NCBI GenBank assembly: GCA_031548545.1
Contig: JAVBQY010000017.1
Coordinates: 1-64,000, forward strand
Direction: 5' to 3'
DNA from: UBA932 sp031548545
Lineage (GTDB): Bacteria > Bacteroidota > Bacteroidia > Bacteroidales > UBA932
Length of the DNA stretch: 64,000 bases
Of the stretch, positions 1 through 8,709 are shown piece after piece (the first letter of the stretch is position 1; the number at the start of each line of letters is the position of its first letter). Under the pieces are notes generated by a model. The model worked only from the letters and a program-made list of their open reading frames with translations, did no database searches and was not told where the DNA came from. A program made the position numbers and the translations under genes.

Positions 1-79
1 TCTTATAGTCGATCACTTGAAAATCTTCAAACAACCACTGTGGAAACAGTATCCGTAATATCTCTTCGTTGGCTATCAT
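1..79 (-). CDS. Partial ISAon1-like transposase, N-terminal region (runs off left edge)
   Basis: The minus strand opens with ATG at 77-79 and stays open for 26 codons to the window edge. The residues begin MIANEEILRILFPQW and continue with LFEDFQV. This Leu-rich start resembles the separate N-terminal-region ORF of ISAon1-type Bacteroidota transposases, from memory of the family. Only the first 26 residues are visible, so the call is tentative. A 9-bp hairpin sits directly upstream (83-107). The end of the element should lie between here and the tRNA terminator, but no terminal inverted repeat can be defined without the other end. Confidence 0.45.
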   Translation of the reverse strand, partial: MIANEEILRILFPQWLFEDFQVIDYK

Positions 80-82
80 TGC

Positions 83-107
83 GTTATCTTTTTTTCTCAA
101 AGATAAC
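83..107 (-). promoter_or_regulatory. Perfect hairpin just upstream of the transposase start codon
   Basis: GTTATCTTT (83-91) and AAAGATAAC (99-107) are exact inverted repeats around a 7-base loop. They end 3 bases before the transposase ATG, where a ribosome would bind. In many insertion sequences such a hairpin limits translation from read-through transcripts. Here that role is inferred from position only. Confidence 0.5.
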
Positions 108-210
108 ATTTTTTTACCAACCACCTTTTCCCTCTGATCCAATATTTGATTTTAGACAATCAAAGTATCTTAGTAGCTAATAGGTTGAAGTTGTATGCAA
201 ATGGAAAAAG

Positions 211-244
211 AAAAAGCGACTACATTTTCTTGTAATCGCTTTTT
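211..244 (-). terminator. Terminator after rplS/tRNA-Arg
   Basis: Read on the minus strand, AAAAAGCGA and TCGCTTTTT arms enclose a paired TTACA/TGTAG inner stem and an A-rich loop, with further T residues following. It lies 7 bases past the tRNA-Arg 3' end, so it should end the rplS-tRNA transcript. Confidence 0.75.
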
Positions 245-250
245 CTTTTG

Positions 251-327
251 TGGTGACCTCGACAGGATTCAAACCTGTAACCTTCTGATCCGTAGTCAGA
301 TGCTCTATTCAGTTGAGCTACGAAGCC
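251..327 (-). tRNA. tRNA-Arg (anticodon ACG)
   Basis: The minus strand folds as a complete 77-base tRNA. It has a 7-bp acceptor stem (GGCTTCG against CGAGGTC, with G-U pairs), a D arm GCTC/GAGC, and anticodon stem TCTGA/TCAGA around loop CTACGGA, giving anticodon ACG. The T arm contains TTTGAATC, and CCA is encoded (251-253). It lies 34 bases downstream of rplS on the same strand and probably shares its transcript. Confidence 0.93.
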
Positions 328-361
328 ATTTTAAACGGTGGGTGGTTAAACCCACCGCAAT

Positions 362-739
362 CTATTGAGCCGCTTCTTCAGCAACGAAGTTGCGTTTCTT
401 TTCTTTAATACGAGCCTTCTTACCGGTCAATTGACGGAGGTAGAAGATACGTGCACGACGTACTTTACCACTCTTGTTCAGTTCAATGCTTTCAATGAAA
501 GGAGAGTTGATAGGGAAGATACGTTCAACACCTACTTCATTCGAAATCTTACGAACAGTGAATGTTTGGGTAGAGCCGGTTCCTTTGCGTTGGATGCAAA
601 CACCGCGGAACTTCTGTAAACGTTCTTTGGTTTCTTCTTTGATGCGGTAGGTTACCGTGATCGTATCACCTGCTTTAAACTCCGGATAAGTTTTAACTTC
701 TCCGGCAAAGGCTTGTTCTGCTATCTTAATTAAGTCCAT
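362..739 (-). CDS. rplS: 50S ribosomal protein bL19
   Basis: bL19 is a small protein of the large ribosomal subunit at the 30S-50S interface. The 125-residue product has the typical family features: the FKAGDTITVTYRI stretch, a KERLQKFRGVCIQRKG segment and the C-terminal RRARIFYLRQLTGKKARIKE. Length is close to the usual 115-125 residues. The ATG at 737-739 follows a good promoter at 760-789. A tRNA-Arg gene follows 34 bases downstream and a terminator closes the unit, so this looks like a short rplS-tRNA transcript. Assignment is secure. Confidence 0.97.
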   Translation of the reverse strand: MDLIKIAEQAFAGEVKTYPEFKAGDTITVTYRIKEETKERLQKFRGVCIQRKGTGSTQTFTVRKISNEVGVERIFPINSPFIESIELNKSGKVRRARIFYLRQLTGKKARIKEKKRNFVAEEAAQ

Positions 740-759
740 GTTTCAAATATTTCGGGCTG

Positions 760-789
760 CAAAGATAATGCTTTTTTATCAATCTGCAA
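760..789 (-). promoter_or_regulatory. rplS promoter
   Basis: On the minus strand TTG (789-787), 19 bases, then TATCTTTG (767-760) match the Bacteroidota sigma-ABfr consensus TTG-N19-21-TAnnTTTG exactly. The rplS ATG is about 20 bases further on. Confidence 0.75.
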
Positions 790-801
790 ATTTTTTTTCA
801 A

Positions 802-2496
802 TTATTTTGTAACTTGTAATTTTTCGCCTGCATCATAAACGATGGCTTTGTACCAATAATCAGGGTATTTGGGCTGTTCCGGGAAGGCGGGCAGGCCATA
901 GGGATTGCGTTGGAAATTGCCTTTGTCGTCTGTTTTTTTGATGTTTCCGTCAATATACTTTACAAACAGGTAGTTGTCCAATTGTTTCCATTTGGCCACC
1001 AGTTCGCCGGCTGTTTTTACGGAATAGTCGGTCAGTACTTTAACGGCGTCTTTAGTTTTCTTCTTGTTATATAGCTCCAGGGCCTTTTGGTCGGTTTCTT
1101 TTACTTTTTCGGCCTGCGATTTTTCCCATTCCTGTTGTACTTTAATGATATCGGCGCTTACCACGTCATAGCGCAGGTAGGCTTGTTGGGTTACGCGGGA
1201 GAAGGTCCAGAAAGCAGCGGTTTCGGAGTAGGTAAGGAGGTCACCGTTACCGTGTTTGTAGGCTTCGGGAACTGCCGTGCTGCTGCAATAGATCGGGGTA
1301 AGGCAGGAGGTGGCGGCATCGTCAACGCCGAACCACAGGATGCCGCCAATGGCATTGGGCAACCAGCTGCGGCTTTGGGCTACATACCACCAGCCGGTTT
1401 GCTGGGTGCCGGTAGCGCGTTCGTGCAGGAATTGAACGCCGTTATATTCCCAGTGCATGGGGCGCCAGCGGTAGGGGAGCTTGTGAGGGCCCATACCGAG
1501 GTCCTTCGTCATGTCCAGTACCGTGCCTTCATAATGGTCGCGCATGGCTTCGGCCACATCATGCATGTCAAGCTTGCGGTCGGGTTTAATGTAGAGGGGC
1601 ATACGGTTTTTCAGGTTCTTGCCGGTCACATAGTCGATATATTGGTCCATGCTTTTGTCATACTTGCGGAAGAACGCCCATACACGGGCGTCGCAACCGC
1701 GGGCGCCGCTGAAGTCAACGGGTGCATAAGTGTCGGAAAAACTAAATTCCGCCTCTTTGCCGTCAAAGTACTTTTTCTCGCGGGCAAAGTCGATAACATC
1801 GGCTGCATATACAATTTCTACTTCAGGATTGAATAGCTTGTCCAGTTCTTTAGAGGTAATGGATGTTTTTCCGTTGGCCAGGGGGAAGGTTTGAATGCGG
1901 GCCTGGTTGGCGTGTCCGCTGATATACCCGTCGGGGATGCGTACGGCTACCCATACGGCGCCTTTATTGCCAACACCTTTGCCTATCATTTCCAGTACCC
2001 ATACTTCGTTGGGGTCAGCGATGGAAAAGGATTCTCCGCTGGAATAATAACCGTATTCGGCTACCAATTCTACCATTGTTTTGATGGCCTCGCGGGCATT
2101 TTTGGCGCGTGTGAGGGATACATAGATGAGGCTTCCGTAATCCATTATACCTGTGGTGTCTACCAGTTCCTGGCGGCCGCCGTAGGTGCTTTCACCAATG
2201 ACCACAGAGTGTTCATTCATGTTGCCGACAACGTTGTAGGTTTCAGGAGCTTCCAGTATCATGCCAAGGGGCTTTCCCGTATCCCATTCTTTGATGGCGC
2301 GTTGGGCGCCTGTTTTGTATTTGGCTGCGGCCCAGAAATAAAGTTCTCCATAGAGGGAGTGAGAGTCGGCCGAATAGGACACAAAGGTAGAGCCGTCTTT
2401 GGAGGCGCCTTTAGTCACCAGAAAATTGGTGCAAGCGTAAGCGCTACCCACCGCGAGTGAGAGATAGGCAAACGTAAATACTAAAAGTTTTTTCAT
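802..2496 (-). CDS. C69 family (PepD-like) N-terminal-nucleophile peptidase
   Basis: A predicted secreted or periplasmic peptidase of 564 residues. The start chosen is the ATG at 2494-2496, giving a clear signal peptide (MKKLLVFTFAYLSLAVGSAYA). Codons further upstream do not resemble a leader. Mature Cys22 begins the CTNFLVTKGASKDGS motif. In family C69 this Cys becomes the N-terminal nucleophile after processing. The stretches YSADSH, VVGNMNEHSV and GESTYGGR also fit the C69 dipeptidases. Such enzymes cleave dipeptides and small amides. It is the last gene of the leftward envelope block, 74 bases after anmK. Exact substrate is unknown. Confidence 0.88.
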   Translation of the reverse strand: MKKLLVFTFAYLSLAVGSAYACTNFLVTKGASKDGSTFVSYSADSHSLYGELYFWAAAKYKTGAQRAIKEWDTGKPLGMILEAPETYNVVGNMNEHSVVIGESTYGGRQELVDTTGIMDYGSLIYVSLTRAKNAREAIKTMVELVAEYGYYSSGESFSIADPNEVWVLEMIGKGVGNKGAVWVAVRIPDGYISGHANQARIQTFPLANGKTSITSKELDKLFNPEVEIVYAADVIDFAREKKYFDGKEAEFSFSDTYAPVDFSGARGCDARVWAFFRKYDKSMDQYIDYVTGKNLKNRMPLYIKPDRKLDMHDVAEAMRDHYEGTVLDMTKDLGMGPHKLPYRWRPMHWEYNGVQFLHERATGTQQTGWWYVAQSRSWLPNAIGGILWFGVDDAATSCLTPIYCSSTAVPEAYKHGNGDLLTYSETAAFWTFSRVTQQAYLRYDVVSADIIKVQQEWEKSQAEKVKETDQKALELYNKKKTKDAVKVLTDYSVKTAGELVAKWKQLDNYLFVKYIDGNIKKTDDKGNFQRNPYGLPAFPEQPKYPDYWYKAIVYDAGEKLQVTK

Positions 2497-2570
2497 GCTA
2501 TGTAATTTTTTGTTGATGACAATTTTAAACACATCAACAAATATAGCATTTTTTTTCGATACAGCCAAAA

Positions 2571-3623
2571 TTAAAGCGCCTTGTACAGGGCGCCGCCAAT
2601 CACATTACGGCGGGCGCCGGTAACGGAGGAGAGGCAGTTGGCCGTTTCGGCCGTATAGAGTACGCCGAGGAAGGCGAAAATCAGCGCTTCTTTATAGTTG
2701 ATGACGGTTTTATCGGGCGTTTCCACACTACACCGGCAGTGGTAGCCGATGCGCTGCATCAGGTAGCGGTTGAAAGCGCCGCCTCCGGTAACCAGCATCC
2801 GGCCTTTGTCCGGTATCCGGCTTATCTGTTGCGCTATATGTTCGCAAAAGGTACAGAGCCGGTCTTCTATGGGGAGTCCGTAGCTGTCTATCAGTGGAAA
2901 CACGGTACTTTCCACCCATTCGCGTCCCAAAGATTTAGGACCGCTCTGGCGGTAGAAGTCAAGATTGTTCAAGGCCTCCAGCAAGCCTGGATGGCAATTG
3001 CCGGCTGCGGCCAGCCCTCCGTCTTCATCATAGTCACGGCCTATGTTGCGTGTGTAGTGATTGAGTACATAATTGGCAGGGCTGATGTCGAAGGCGATGC
3101 GCTGATTGCCGGATTCATAGGAGATATTGGCAAATCCGCCGATATTCAGGCAATAATCGTACTGGCCGAATAGCAGCCGGTCGCCAATGGGGACCAGCGG
3201 CGCCCCCTGCCCGCCGGCCGCCACGTCGATAGTGCGGAAATCGCATACCGTGTTGATGCCGGTTTCTATGGCAATGTGCGCTCCGGAGCCGATCTGGGTG
3301 CTAAAACCCTGCTCCGGCCGGTGAAAGATGGTATGCCCGTGTGAGGCGATAAGCTCCGGTTGAACCTTTTGCCGGTCAATGAACTGCCGTACGGCAATAC
3401 CTGTATACCGGCCGTAGGCGGCATTGAATTCCGCCAGTTCAAGGCCGCTCATGTGCTGGGCGGTGGCTAATTTTTCCTTGATGGATCCGGGATAGGCTTG
3501 TGTTTCGCCGGCTATAATTTCATAAGTCCAGCGGTTGCCCGGCTCTCCGGAGAACCGGCAGCAACAAATATCCAATCCGTCTAATGAGGTGCCGGACATC
3601 AGGCCGATGATAGTGTAGGTCAT
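2571..3623 (-). CDS. anmK: Anhydro-N-acetylmuramic acid kinase
   Basis: AnmK phosphorylates and opens 1,6-anhydro-MurNAc from cell-wall turnover to give MurNAc-6-phosphate in the cytoplasm. The 350-residue protein starts with the family hallmark GLMSGTSLDG (residues 7-16). It also has the QGAPLVPIGD segment, the NIGGFANIS loop and the ATP-site VTGGGAFN motif, all typical of AnmK and its actin-like fold. Length matches the family (about 350-370). It lies 48 bases after the M23 peptidase gene in the direction of transcription of the block, next to the transglycosylase and endopeptidase genes, which suits peptidoglycan recycling. Confidence 0.95.
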   Translation of the reverse strand: MTYTIIGLMSGTSLDGLDICCCRFSGEPGNRWTYEIIAGETQAYPGSIKEKLATAQHMSGLELAEFNAAYGRYTGIAVRQFIDRQKVQPELIASHGHTIFHRPEQGFSTQIGSGAHIAIETGINTVCDFRTIDVAAGGQGAPLVPIGDRLLFGQYDYCLNIGGFANISYESGNQRIAFDISPANYVLNHYTRNIGRDYDEDGGLAAAGNCHPGLLEALNNLDFYRQSGPKSLGREWVESTVFPLIDSYGLPIEDRLCTFCEHIAQQISRIPDKGRMLVTGGGAFNRYLMQRIGYHCRCSVETPDKTVINYKEALIFAFLGVLYTAETANCLSSVTGARRNVIGGALYKAL

Positions 3624-3671
3624 AGGGAGGGGAGTAAGAGAGTAAGAGACTAAGAGGTTTGGGGCGGGGGC

Positions 3672-5396
3672 TTACCAGCTGAAGGTGGTTTCCAGGCCGG
3701 CAGTATTCATCCGCTTGTCGGTCACACTGAGTTTTAAGGTATGCTTGCTGTTTTTTTTGATTCGTTGCGGGTCGAAGGTGTAAATCAGGACATTGTTCTT
3801 GGCATCATATTCAAAGAGTGCCCACTGTCCATCAATGAAAGCCGTGTAAGACGAGATGCCGGAAAGCTTGTCGGATATTTTTACCGTCAGCGTATTTCTG
3901 CCGCTCAGTTTGGCGCCTCTTTTAAATGTAGGGCGGATGCTTGGCGCCGTAGTATCTACCACGACGCAATAATTGCCGAAAGAACTGATTTTTGCTGTTA
4001 CGCCGTTAGCGTTCCAGTTGCCGCCGACAGCCTTGATCCCTCCGGTTTTGCTCACCAGGGCGATGAGCGCCTTACTTTGTACCTGTTCGGGGATATCATA
4101 GGCGCAGAGGTGAAGGTTGGCGCCGGAGCTGTGCAAGGGCACCTCATTCGTATGAATGCTCCAGAGCGGGGAATGGGCGCAGGCCGGAGCGTAGGTGGCG
4201 GTATCTATGGCTAAAAAGACGGAACGGTACAGGCTGCCGGCAGGGATCTCCAGGCGCATACCTTCCTGTTCATACTTATTGTCCTTGTTGTAATACATCG
4301 GCGTAGCCGGCTGACTGGCGCTAACATAGGCAGGCGGAAGCGGAACGGAGGCCCGGCGTTGCAGGATAAACGAGCAGGAGCTCCGGTTTTGTGCGTCATC
4401 AAATACATTGATTTCAAGCCGGTGCGGCTGGTCGTCCGGTAGCGTCATAATGCCATTGGATACTAATTGTTTATATACGGTGGAAATTTTATTCCCCGGC
4501 TCTACATAGGTTTTGATCATGGGATGGCTGTTAACCTGCAGATAGTCGTAGGCGATCAGGCTATTAATATAGCGGCTTTCCTCATACAGAAAATCGTCAA
4601 TCCGGTAGGCAAAGCATAGCTTGTCGTCCAGTTTGACCTCCATACGGTTGATGTCAAAACGCCCGTTGGTGCCGTTTTGCCGGTCCGTAGCATCAATGGC
4701 GATAAAGAAACGCTCCGGTACGTCGACCCGGCGTTGCGGATTACTGGTCTTGCTGCTTAAAAAAGGGCTTATAACAGGGATGCCCTGTTCTTCTTCATAA
4801 TGATAGAAGATGATTTCCCTGATTACCGGGGCGATATTGTCATTTACCTTATGTACTCCGGCCGTGAGTGTGTTCATGGGGCCCTGTGTGGCGCTGCTGC
4901 GCAACTCAAAGTGCAGATGGGCGCCGAAAGAACTGCCGCTATTGCCTGCAATCCCGATCTGCTCCCCTTTTTTAACCCTGATGGCGCCGGGTTCCAGGCT
5001 TTCGTCCACTGCAAAACGTTGCCGCTGGTATTGGATATTCTCAATGTATTTTTTGATTTCCGGAGAAAAAGCGTGCAAGTGCCCATACACCGAAGTGGTG
5101 CCGTTGGGGTGATTGATATAGACCGCTTTCCCATAACCTTCGGCCGCTACGGATATGCGGGAAACATAACCGTCGGCCACCGCAAAGAGCTTGGCGCCCG
5201 GCGCACCGCCAACCCGGAAATCAAGTCCCGCATGAAAGTGATTGGGCCTTAATTCTCCGAAATTGCTTGCCAGTAAAAGCGGCATATCTGCGGCCAGGGG
5301 GCTGCGGTAATATCTCGCTAATGCCGTACTGTCCTGCGCCTGTAAATTAAGTGCAGCCAATAAAAGAAACAGGTATGGTATAAGTCGTCTCATCAA
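3672..5396 (-). CDS. M23 family (LytM-type) peptidase, exported
   Basis: A 574-residue exported protein with a signal peptide (residues 1-20) followed by an M23 metallopeptidase domain (about 40-190). Zinc ligands are visible in HAGLD (His55, Asp59) and HLHFEL (His160, His162), with YGHLHAF at 104-110. The catalytic domain carries an insertion of about 35 residues before the last motif. The remaining 380 residues are beta-rich with no recognised motif. M23 enzymes cut peptide bridges in peptidoglycan or act as scaffolds. The complete ligand set suggests this one is active. It begins 3 bases after the acidic PRiA4-like gene and belongs to the mtgA operon. Confidence 0.9.
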   Translation of the reverse strand: MMRRLIPYLFLLLAALNLQAQDSTALARYYRSPLAADMPLLLASNFGELRPNHFHAGLDFRVGGAPGAKLFAVADGYVSRISVAAEGYGKAVYINHPNGTTSVYGHLHAFSPEIKKYIENIQYQRQRFAVDESLEPGAIRVKKGEQIGIAGNSGSSFGAHLHFELRSSATQGPMNTLTAGVHKVNDNIAPVIREIIFYHYEEEQGIPVISPFLSSKTSNPQRRVDVPERFFIAIDATDRQNGTNGRFDINRMEVKLDDKLCFAYRIDDFLYEESRYINSLIAYDYLQVNSHPMIKTYVEPGNKISTVYKQLVSNGIMTLPDDQPHRLEINVFDDAQNRSSCSFILQRRASVPLPPAYVSASQPATPMYYNKDNKYEQEGMRLEIPAGSLYRSVFLAIDTATYAPACAHSPLWSIHTNEVPLHSSGANLHLCAYDIPEQVQSKALIALVSKTGGIKAVGGNWNANGVTAKISSFGNYCVVVDTTAPSIRPTFKRGAKLSGRNTLTVKISDKLSGISSYTAFIDGQWALFEYDAKNNVLIYTFDPQRIKKNSKHTLKLSVTDKRMNTAGLETTFSW

Positions 5397-5399
5397 CTA

Positions 5400-5945
5400 T
5401 TAATCCTCTTCGTCATCAAGTATTTCTTCCTCATCATCCAGGTCCTCGTCATCGTCCGGGTCTTCATCGTCGAAATCATCCATGTCATCATCATCATCAA
5501 TGGGCGCAGCGCGGCGTGATGCCTTGGCCGGCTTCGCTTCCTCCTTTTGCCCGGCGTCAAACTGGGCGGGGGCTACCCCCTTGTCCTCAATGGTAAGCGG
5601 GTAGACCTTGCGGGACGACGCCTCGTCTTCTTCTATCATTTCTATACGCAAAGCGCGGTCATTGCGCATGTCAAACACATATAGGAAGGTCGTTTCTTCA
5701 CGGTCGCGCAGGTCGTCCAGGCATATGGAGTCAATACTGCCGTCACCCATATCAAACAACCCGTATTCGTGCTTTACCACTCCTTTGTCATTGAGCGCGC
5801 GAAATTCAATCATTTGATCGGGAGCGTAGCCCAGGTCATTTTGGATATGCTCATGCAGGGTATAGAGGCTTTGCGTGCCTTTTACTTCATAAACCCTCAG
5901 GAATGTTTTAGAACTGTCTGTAGTAACTTTTAAACGGTAGATCAT
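5400..5945 (-). CDS. PRiA4-ORF3-like domain protein with long acidic tail
   Basis: A 181-residue cytoplasmic-looking protein. Residues 1-115 (MIYRLKVTTDSSKTFLRVYEV, then EFRALNDKG and FLYVFDMRNDRALRIEMIEE) resemble the pRiA4b ORF-3/IS1096 TnpR-type fold, judged by pattern only. The last 35 residues are almost purely Asp/Glu, an unusual polyacidic tail that could bind basic proteins or metal ions. It is packed between the TPR gene (4-base gap) and the M23 gene (3-base gap), so it is translated with the cell-wall enzymes. Function is unknown. Confidence 0.75.
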   Translation of the reverse strand: MIYRLKVTTDSSKTFLRVYEVKGTQSLYTLHEHIQNDLGYAPDQMIEFRALNDKGVVKHEYGLFDMGDGSIDSICLDDLRDREETTFLYVFDMRNDRALRIEMIEEDEASSRKVYPLTIEDKGVAPAQFDAGQKEEAKPAKASRRAAPIDDDDDMDDFDDEDPDDDEDLDDEEEILDDEED

Positions 5946-5949
5946 AGTG

Positions 5950-7941
5950 TTATAGGTTGTCTTTTTTTGTGCAGTATTTTTTAATTACGCTATAGGCTTC
6001 TTCAATACCAAGTTCCCCGGCCTTACTGATATCAAGGCAGCCTTTTTCCGTTTCACGGAGGTAGATATGTACCAGTCCGCGGTTGTAATAGGCTTCTCCG
6101 AAGTAAGGATAGAGCTGTATGGCATAGGTATAGTTGCTGATGGCTTCCGGATAAGCGTTTGACAGGCAACGCAAGTTCCCCAGGTTATAATAAACGTAGG
6201 TGAGGTCAGGCATGATCCGCGCCGCCGTATTCAGGTCGCTGATGGCATCGTCATAATTGTATTCTTTCATACCCTGTTGCTGTACTACGGTTTTGGTGAC
6301 GCCGGAGTTGTCAAGGGCCAGCACCTGTACATTATTTTCAATAGAAGCGATAAAGTCAATCATCTCGCTCTGCAGCGCACTACGGTTAATATAGTACAGT
6401 GCGTTCTTCGGATCGGCTTCAATGGCTTTGTTGAACCAGCCGAGCGCATCATTGAAACGGCGCAGCTGGAATTGGGTAATACCCCTCTCGAAATACGTCT
6501 CGGCCGATGGGTGGGCGTTGACCCGGGCCTCTGCAATGGAGTCGCGCCGCATCAGTTCCTGCATATTCAGGGTTTGGCCCTCGCTCACCATATACAAGGG
6601 CAGGAATTCCTGGTGTTTCAACTGTTCCAGCGCCGGTTGGAAATATTGCCGGTCAAAGGAGGCTTGTTTTACCGGCGTATTGGCCAGGAGCTTGAACATC
6701 GGTTTCAGGCGGATATCCACTTTGCGGTACTGTAACAGGTCATTATTAAAGTCCTTGCGGGCAAATTCCGCATCGAAGGCCAGCAGCTTGTTGAATTGAC
6801 GGCTTGTATCCGCATATACGGACATTGTGCTGTCGCTGCCCATCTTATTCTTGTAATCTTTGATTTTCGACTCGGCTACTTTCCGGTCGTCATGCGCGGC
6901 GGCCACCAGTCCGAGTTGAGATTTTACATAGGCGCGGTTCATATAGGCATTGGCAAAGTCCGGATACAGTGCTATGGCCTTGGTGTAGTCATTCAACGCC
7001 TGACGGTAACGTTTCAGTTCAATAAAGACAGCGGCCCTGTTATAATACACCAGTACATTATTCGGGTTGATTTCGATCACCTTTTCATAGTCGGTCAGTG
7101 CATTGTTGTAGTCGCCGATCTGAGAACGAATCAACGCCCGGTTATAGAGCGTCAGCGCATTGTCCGGATCCAGTTTGAGCACCTTTTCCAGATCACTGAG
7201 CGCGCCATTGATATCCTTGGCGTTAAAGCGGATCAGCGCCCGGTTGAAATAGGCGAAAGAATTGGCCGAGTCTAAGCGCAGGGCCTCGTTCAGGTTTTCC
7301 ATGGCCAGGCCGGTCTTTTCTTCCAGGGCGTAAATCCTGGCCCGGCGGATATAGCCTTCGGGTTCGAATTTGTTCAACAGGATGGCCGTATTGTAATCAT
7401 TCAGCGCCTTGATGGTATCGTTCTGATAAAGGTGTGCGGTTCCACGGTTCAGGTAGGCTTCCGCCACCTTCGGTTCATAGCGGATAAAACGGTCGAAATC
7501 CGAAATGGCATTGTCGAACTGTTGTGAGAGAAAGTAGGTGATGGCGCGGCTGTAATACAGGCCCGGATAGCCCGGCCGTAAGGACATGGCCTCGCCTAAA
7601 TCATCCAGGGCTTCTCCGTATTTTCCCAGCCGGCTGTAAGTAATGGCCCGGTAGTGATAAGCAGGTGTGTATACCGGGTTGATTTGTATGGATTTGCTGA
7701 AGTCCGCCTGCGCCCCTACAAAGTCATTCAGGTTATACTTGGCAATGCCGCGGAAGAGATAGGCCTCGTACAGGGTGGTGTCTGTTTTGATCAACAGGTT
7801 GAAAACATTGATGGCCTGACTGTACTTGTTATCCATCAGCGCCTGCCTGCCACGGTAAAAAAAGTTGGTCTTATCATACTGCGCCCCTGCGGTGGCTGCA
7901 GTAATAAACCATAATATAGTTATCAGCAGCGCTTTCTTCAT
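5950..7941 (-). CDS. Exported tetratricopeptide-repeat protein
   Basis: A 663-residue protein with a signal peptide (about residues 1-20) and two blocks of TPRs. About ten repeats occupy residues 30-360, with signatures such as AYLFRGIAKYNLNDFVGAQAD and LTLYNRALIRSQIGDYNNAL. About four more follow residue 470. A non-repeat linker separates the blocks. TPR arrays bind partner proteins and this one has no catalytic motif. Its start overlaps the end of mtgA by four bases (ATGA), indicating translational coupling and pointing to a role in organising periplasmic cell-wall enzymes. That role is inferred from context. Confidence 0.9.
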   Translation of the reverse strand: MKKALLITILWFITAATAGAQYDKTNFFYRGRQALMDNKYSQAINVFNLLIKTDTTLYEAYLFRGIAKYNLNDFVGAQADFSKSIQINPVYTPAYHYRAITYSRLGKYGEALDDLGEAMSLRPGYPGLYYSRAITYFLSQQFDNAISDFDRFIRYEPKVAEAYLNRGTAHLYQNDTIKALNDYNTAILLNKFEPEGYIRRARIYALEEKTGLAMENLNEALRLDSANSFAYFNRALIRFNAKDINGALSDLEKVLKLDPDNALTLYNRALIRSQIGDYNNALTDYEKVIEINPNNVLVYYNRAAVFIELKRYRQALNDYTKAIALYPDFANAYMNRAYVKSQLGLVAAAHDDRKVAESKIKDYKNKMGSDSTMSVYADTSRQFNKLLAFDAEFARKDFNNDLLQYRKVDIRLKPMFKLLANTPVKQASFDRQYFQPALEQLKHQEFLPLYMVSEGQTLNMQELMRRDSIAEARVNAHPSAETYFERGITQFQLRRFNDALGWFNKAIEADPKNALYYINRSALQSEMIDFIASIENNVQVLALDNSGVTKTVVQQQGMKEYNYDDAISDLNTAARIMPDLTYVYYNLGNLRCLSNAYPEAISNYTYAIQLYPYFGEAYYNRGLVHIYLRETEKGCLDISKAGELGIEEAYSVIKKYCTKKDNL

Positions 7942-8642
7942 ATGGTGTTCTCTGTTTTTATCCCCCTTAAAGGCCCTAATTTATTCATCAGGTTTAATAT
8001 CTGCCTTTGCCGTGACAATAAATAATTATTCGGTTTAGCCGGGTTCCGCTTCAATGGATTGGGAAGGGTGGCTGCAATCAGTGCAGCCTCTCCGGCGCTT
8101 AACCTCAGGGCGCTTTTTTTGAAGTAGGCCCGGGCCGCGGCTTCTATGCCGTAAATCCCTTTGCCCATTTCTGCAATATTCAGGTATACTTCCATGATCC
8201 GGTCCTTGCTCCACATACATTCTATCAATACGGTATAATACGCCTCCAGCCCTTTACGCAACCAGCTGCGCCCCGGCCACAGAAATGCGTTCTTGGCTAC
8301 CTGCTGGCTAATGGTGCTGGCGCCGCGCACCCGCTTTTTTGTTTTGTTCTGCGCCATGGCGTTGTTGATCTCCTTCCAGTCGAATCCATTGTGCCGGAAA
8401 AATAAGTTGTCTTCGGAGGCCACCACAGCCCGCACGGCGTTAGGCGATATCTTTTCCAACGCTATCCATTCCTGACGATTACGGAAAGCTTCCTCGTGCC
8501 GGAATTCCCGCTTGCGTATACTCATCAAGAGCGTATAGCGCACCGGTATCCAGCGGAAAACCAAGACCTCCATCACGCTGAACAGGATAAACCCCAACAA
8601 TAGGAAGAGGCCCCACTTCAGTATTTTTCCTAATAATTTCAT
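7938..8642 (-). CDS. mtgA: Monofunctional peptidoglycan glycosyltransferase (GT51)
   Basis: MtgA polymerises glycan strands from lipid II at the periplasmic face of the inner membrane. The 234-residue protein has one N-terminal membrane anchor (about 8-32) and a GT51 domain. Motifs are VVASEDNLFFRHNGF (catalytic Glu77), GASTISQQVAKNAFL, EVYLNIAEMGKGIYGIEAAA and LSAGEAALIAATLPNP. There is no transpeptidase domain. It is first in the leftward operon, overlapping the TPR gene by four bases. A CAAAGATA element (8652-8659), the reverse of TATCTTTG, sits just upstream and may be its -7 box, though the -33 TTG is not evident. Confidence 0.94.
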   Translation of the reverse strand: MKLLGKILKWGLFLLLGFILFSVMEVLVFRWIPVRYTLLMSIRKREFRHEEAFRNRQEWIALEKISPNAVRAVVASEDNLFFRHNGFDWKEINNAMAQNKTKKRVRGASTISQQVAKNAFLWPGRSWLRKGLEAYYTVLIECMWSKDRIMEVYLNIAEMGKGIYGIEAAARAYFKKSALRLSAGEAALIAATLPNPLKRNPAKPNNYLLSRQRQILNLMNKLGPLRGIKTENTI

Positions 8643-8709
8643 TTTGGTCTACAAAGATAAATAAATATATCGTATTTTTTTGTTTATTTGCAGTTCGAAA
8701 TTTATAAAC

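Noticed and set aside
1087..1836. Long plus-strand frame of 249 codons
   Set aside because: It is antisense to the C69 peptidase, whose signal peptide and active-site Cys are clear. The frame shows no domain and biased composition typical of a shadow.
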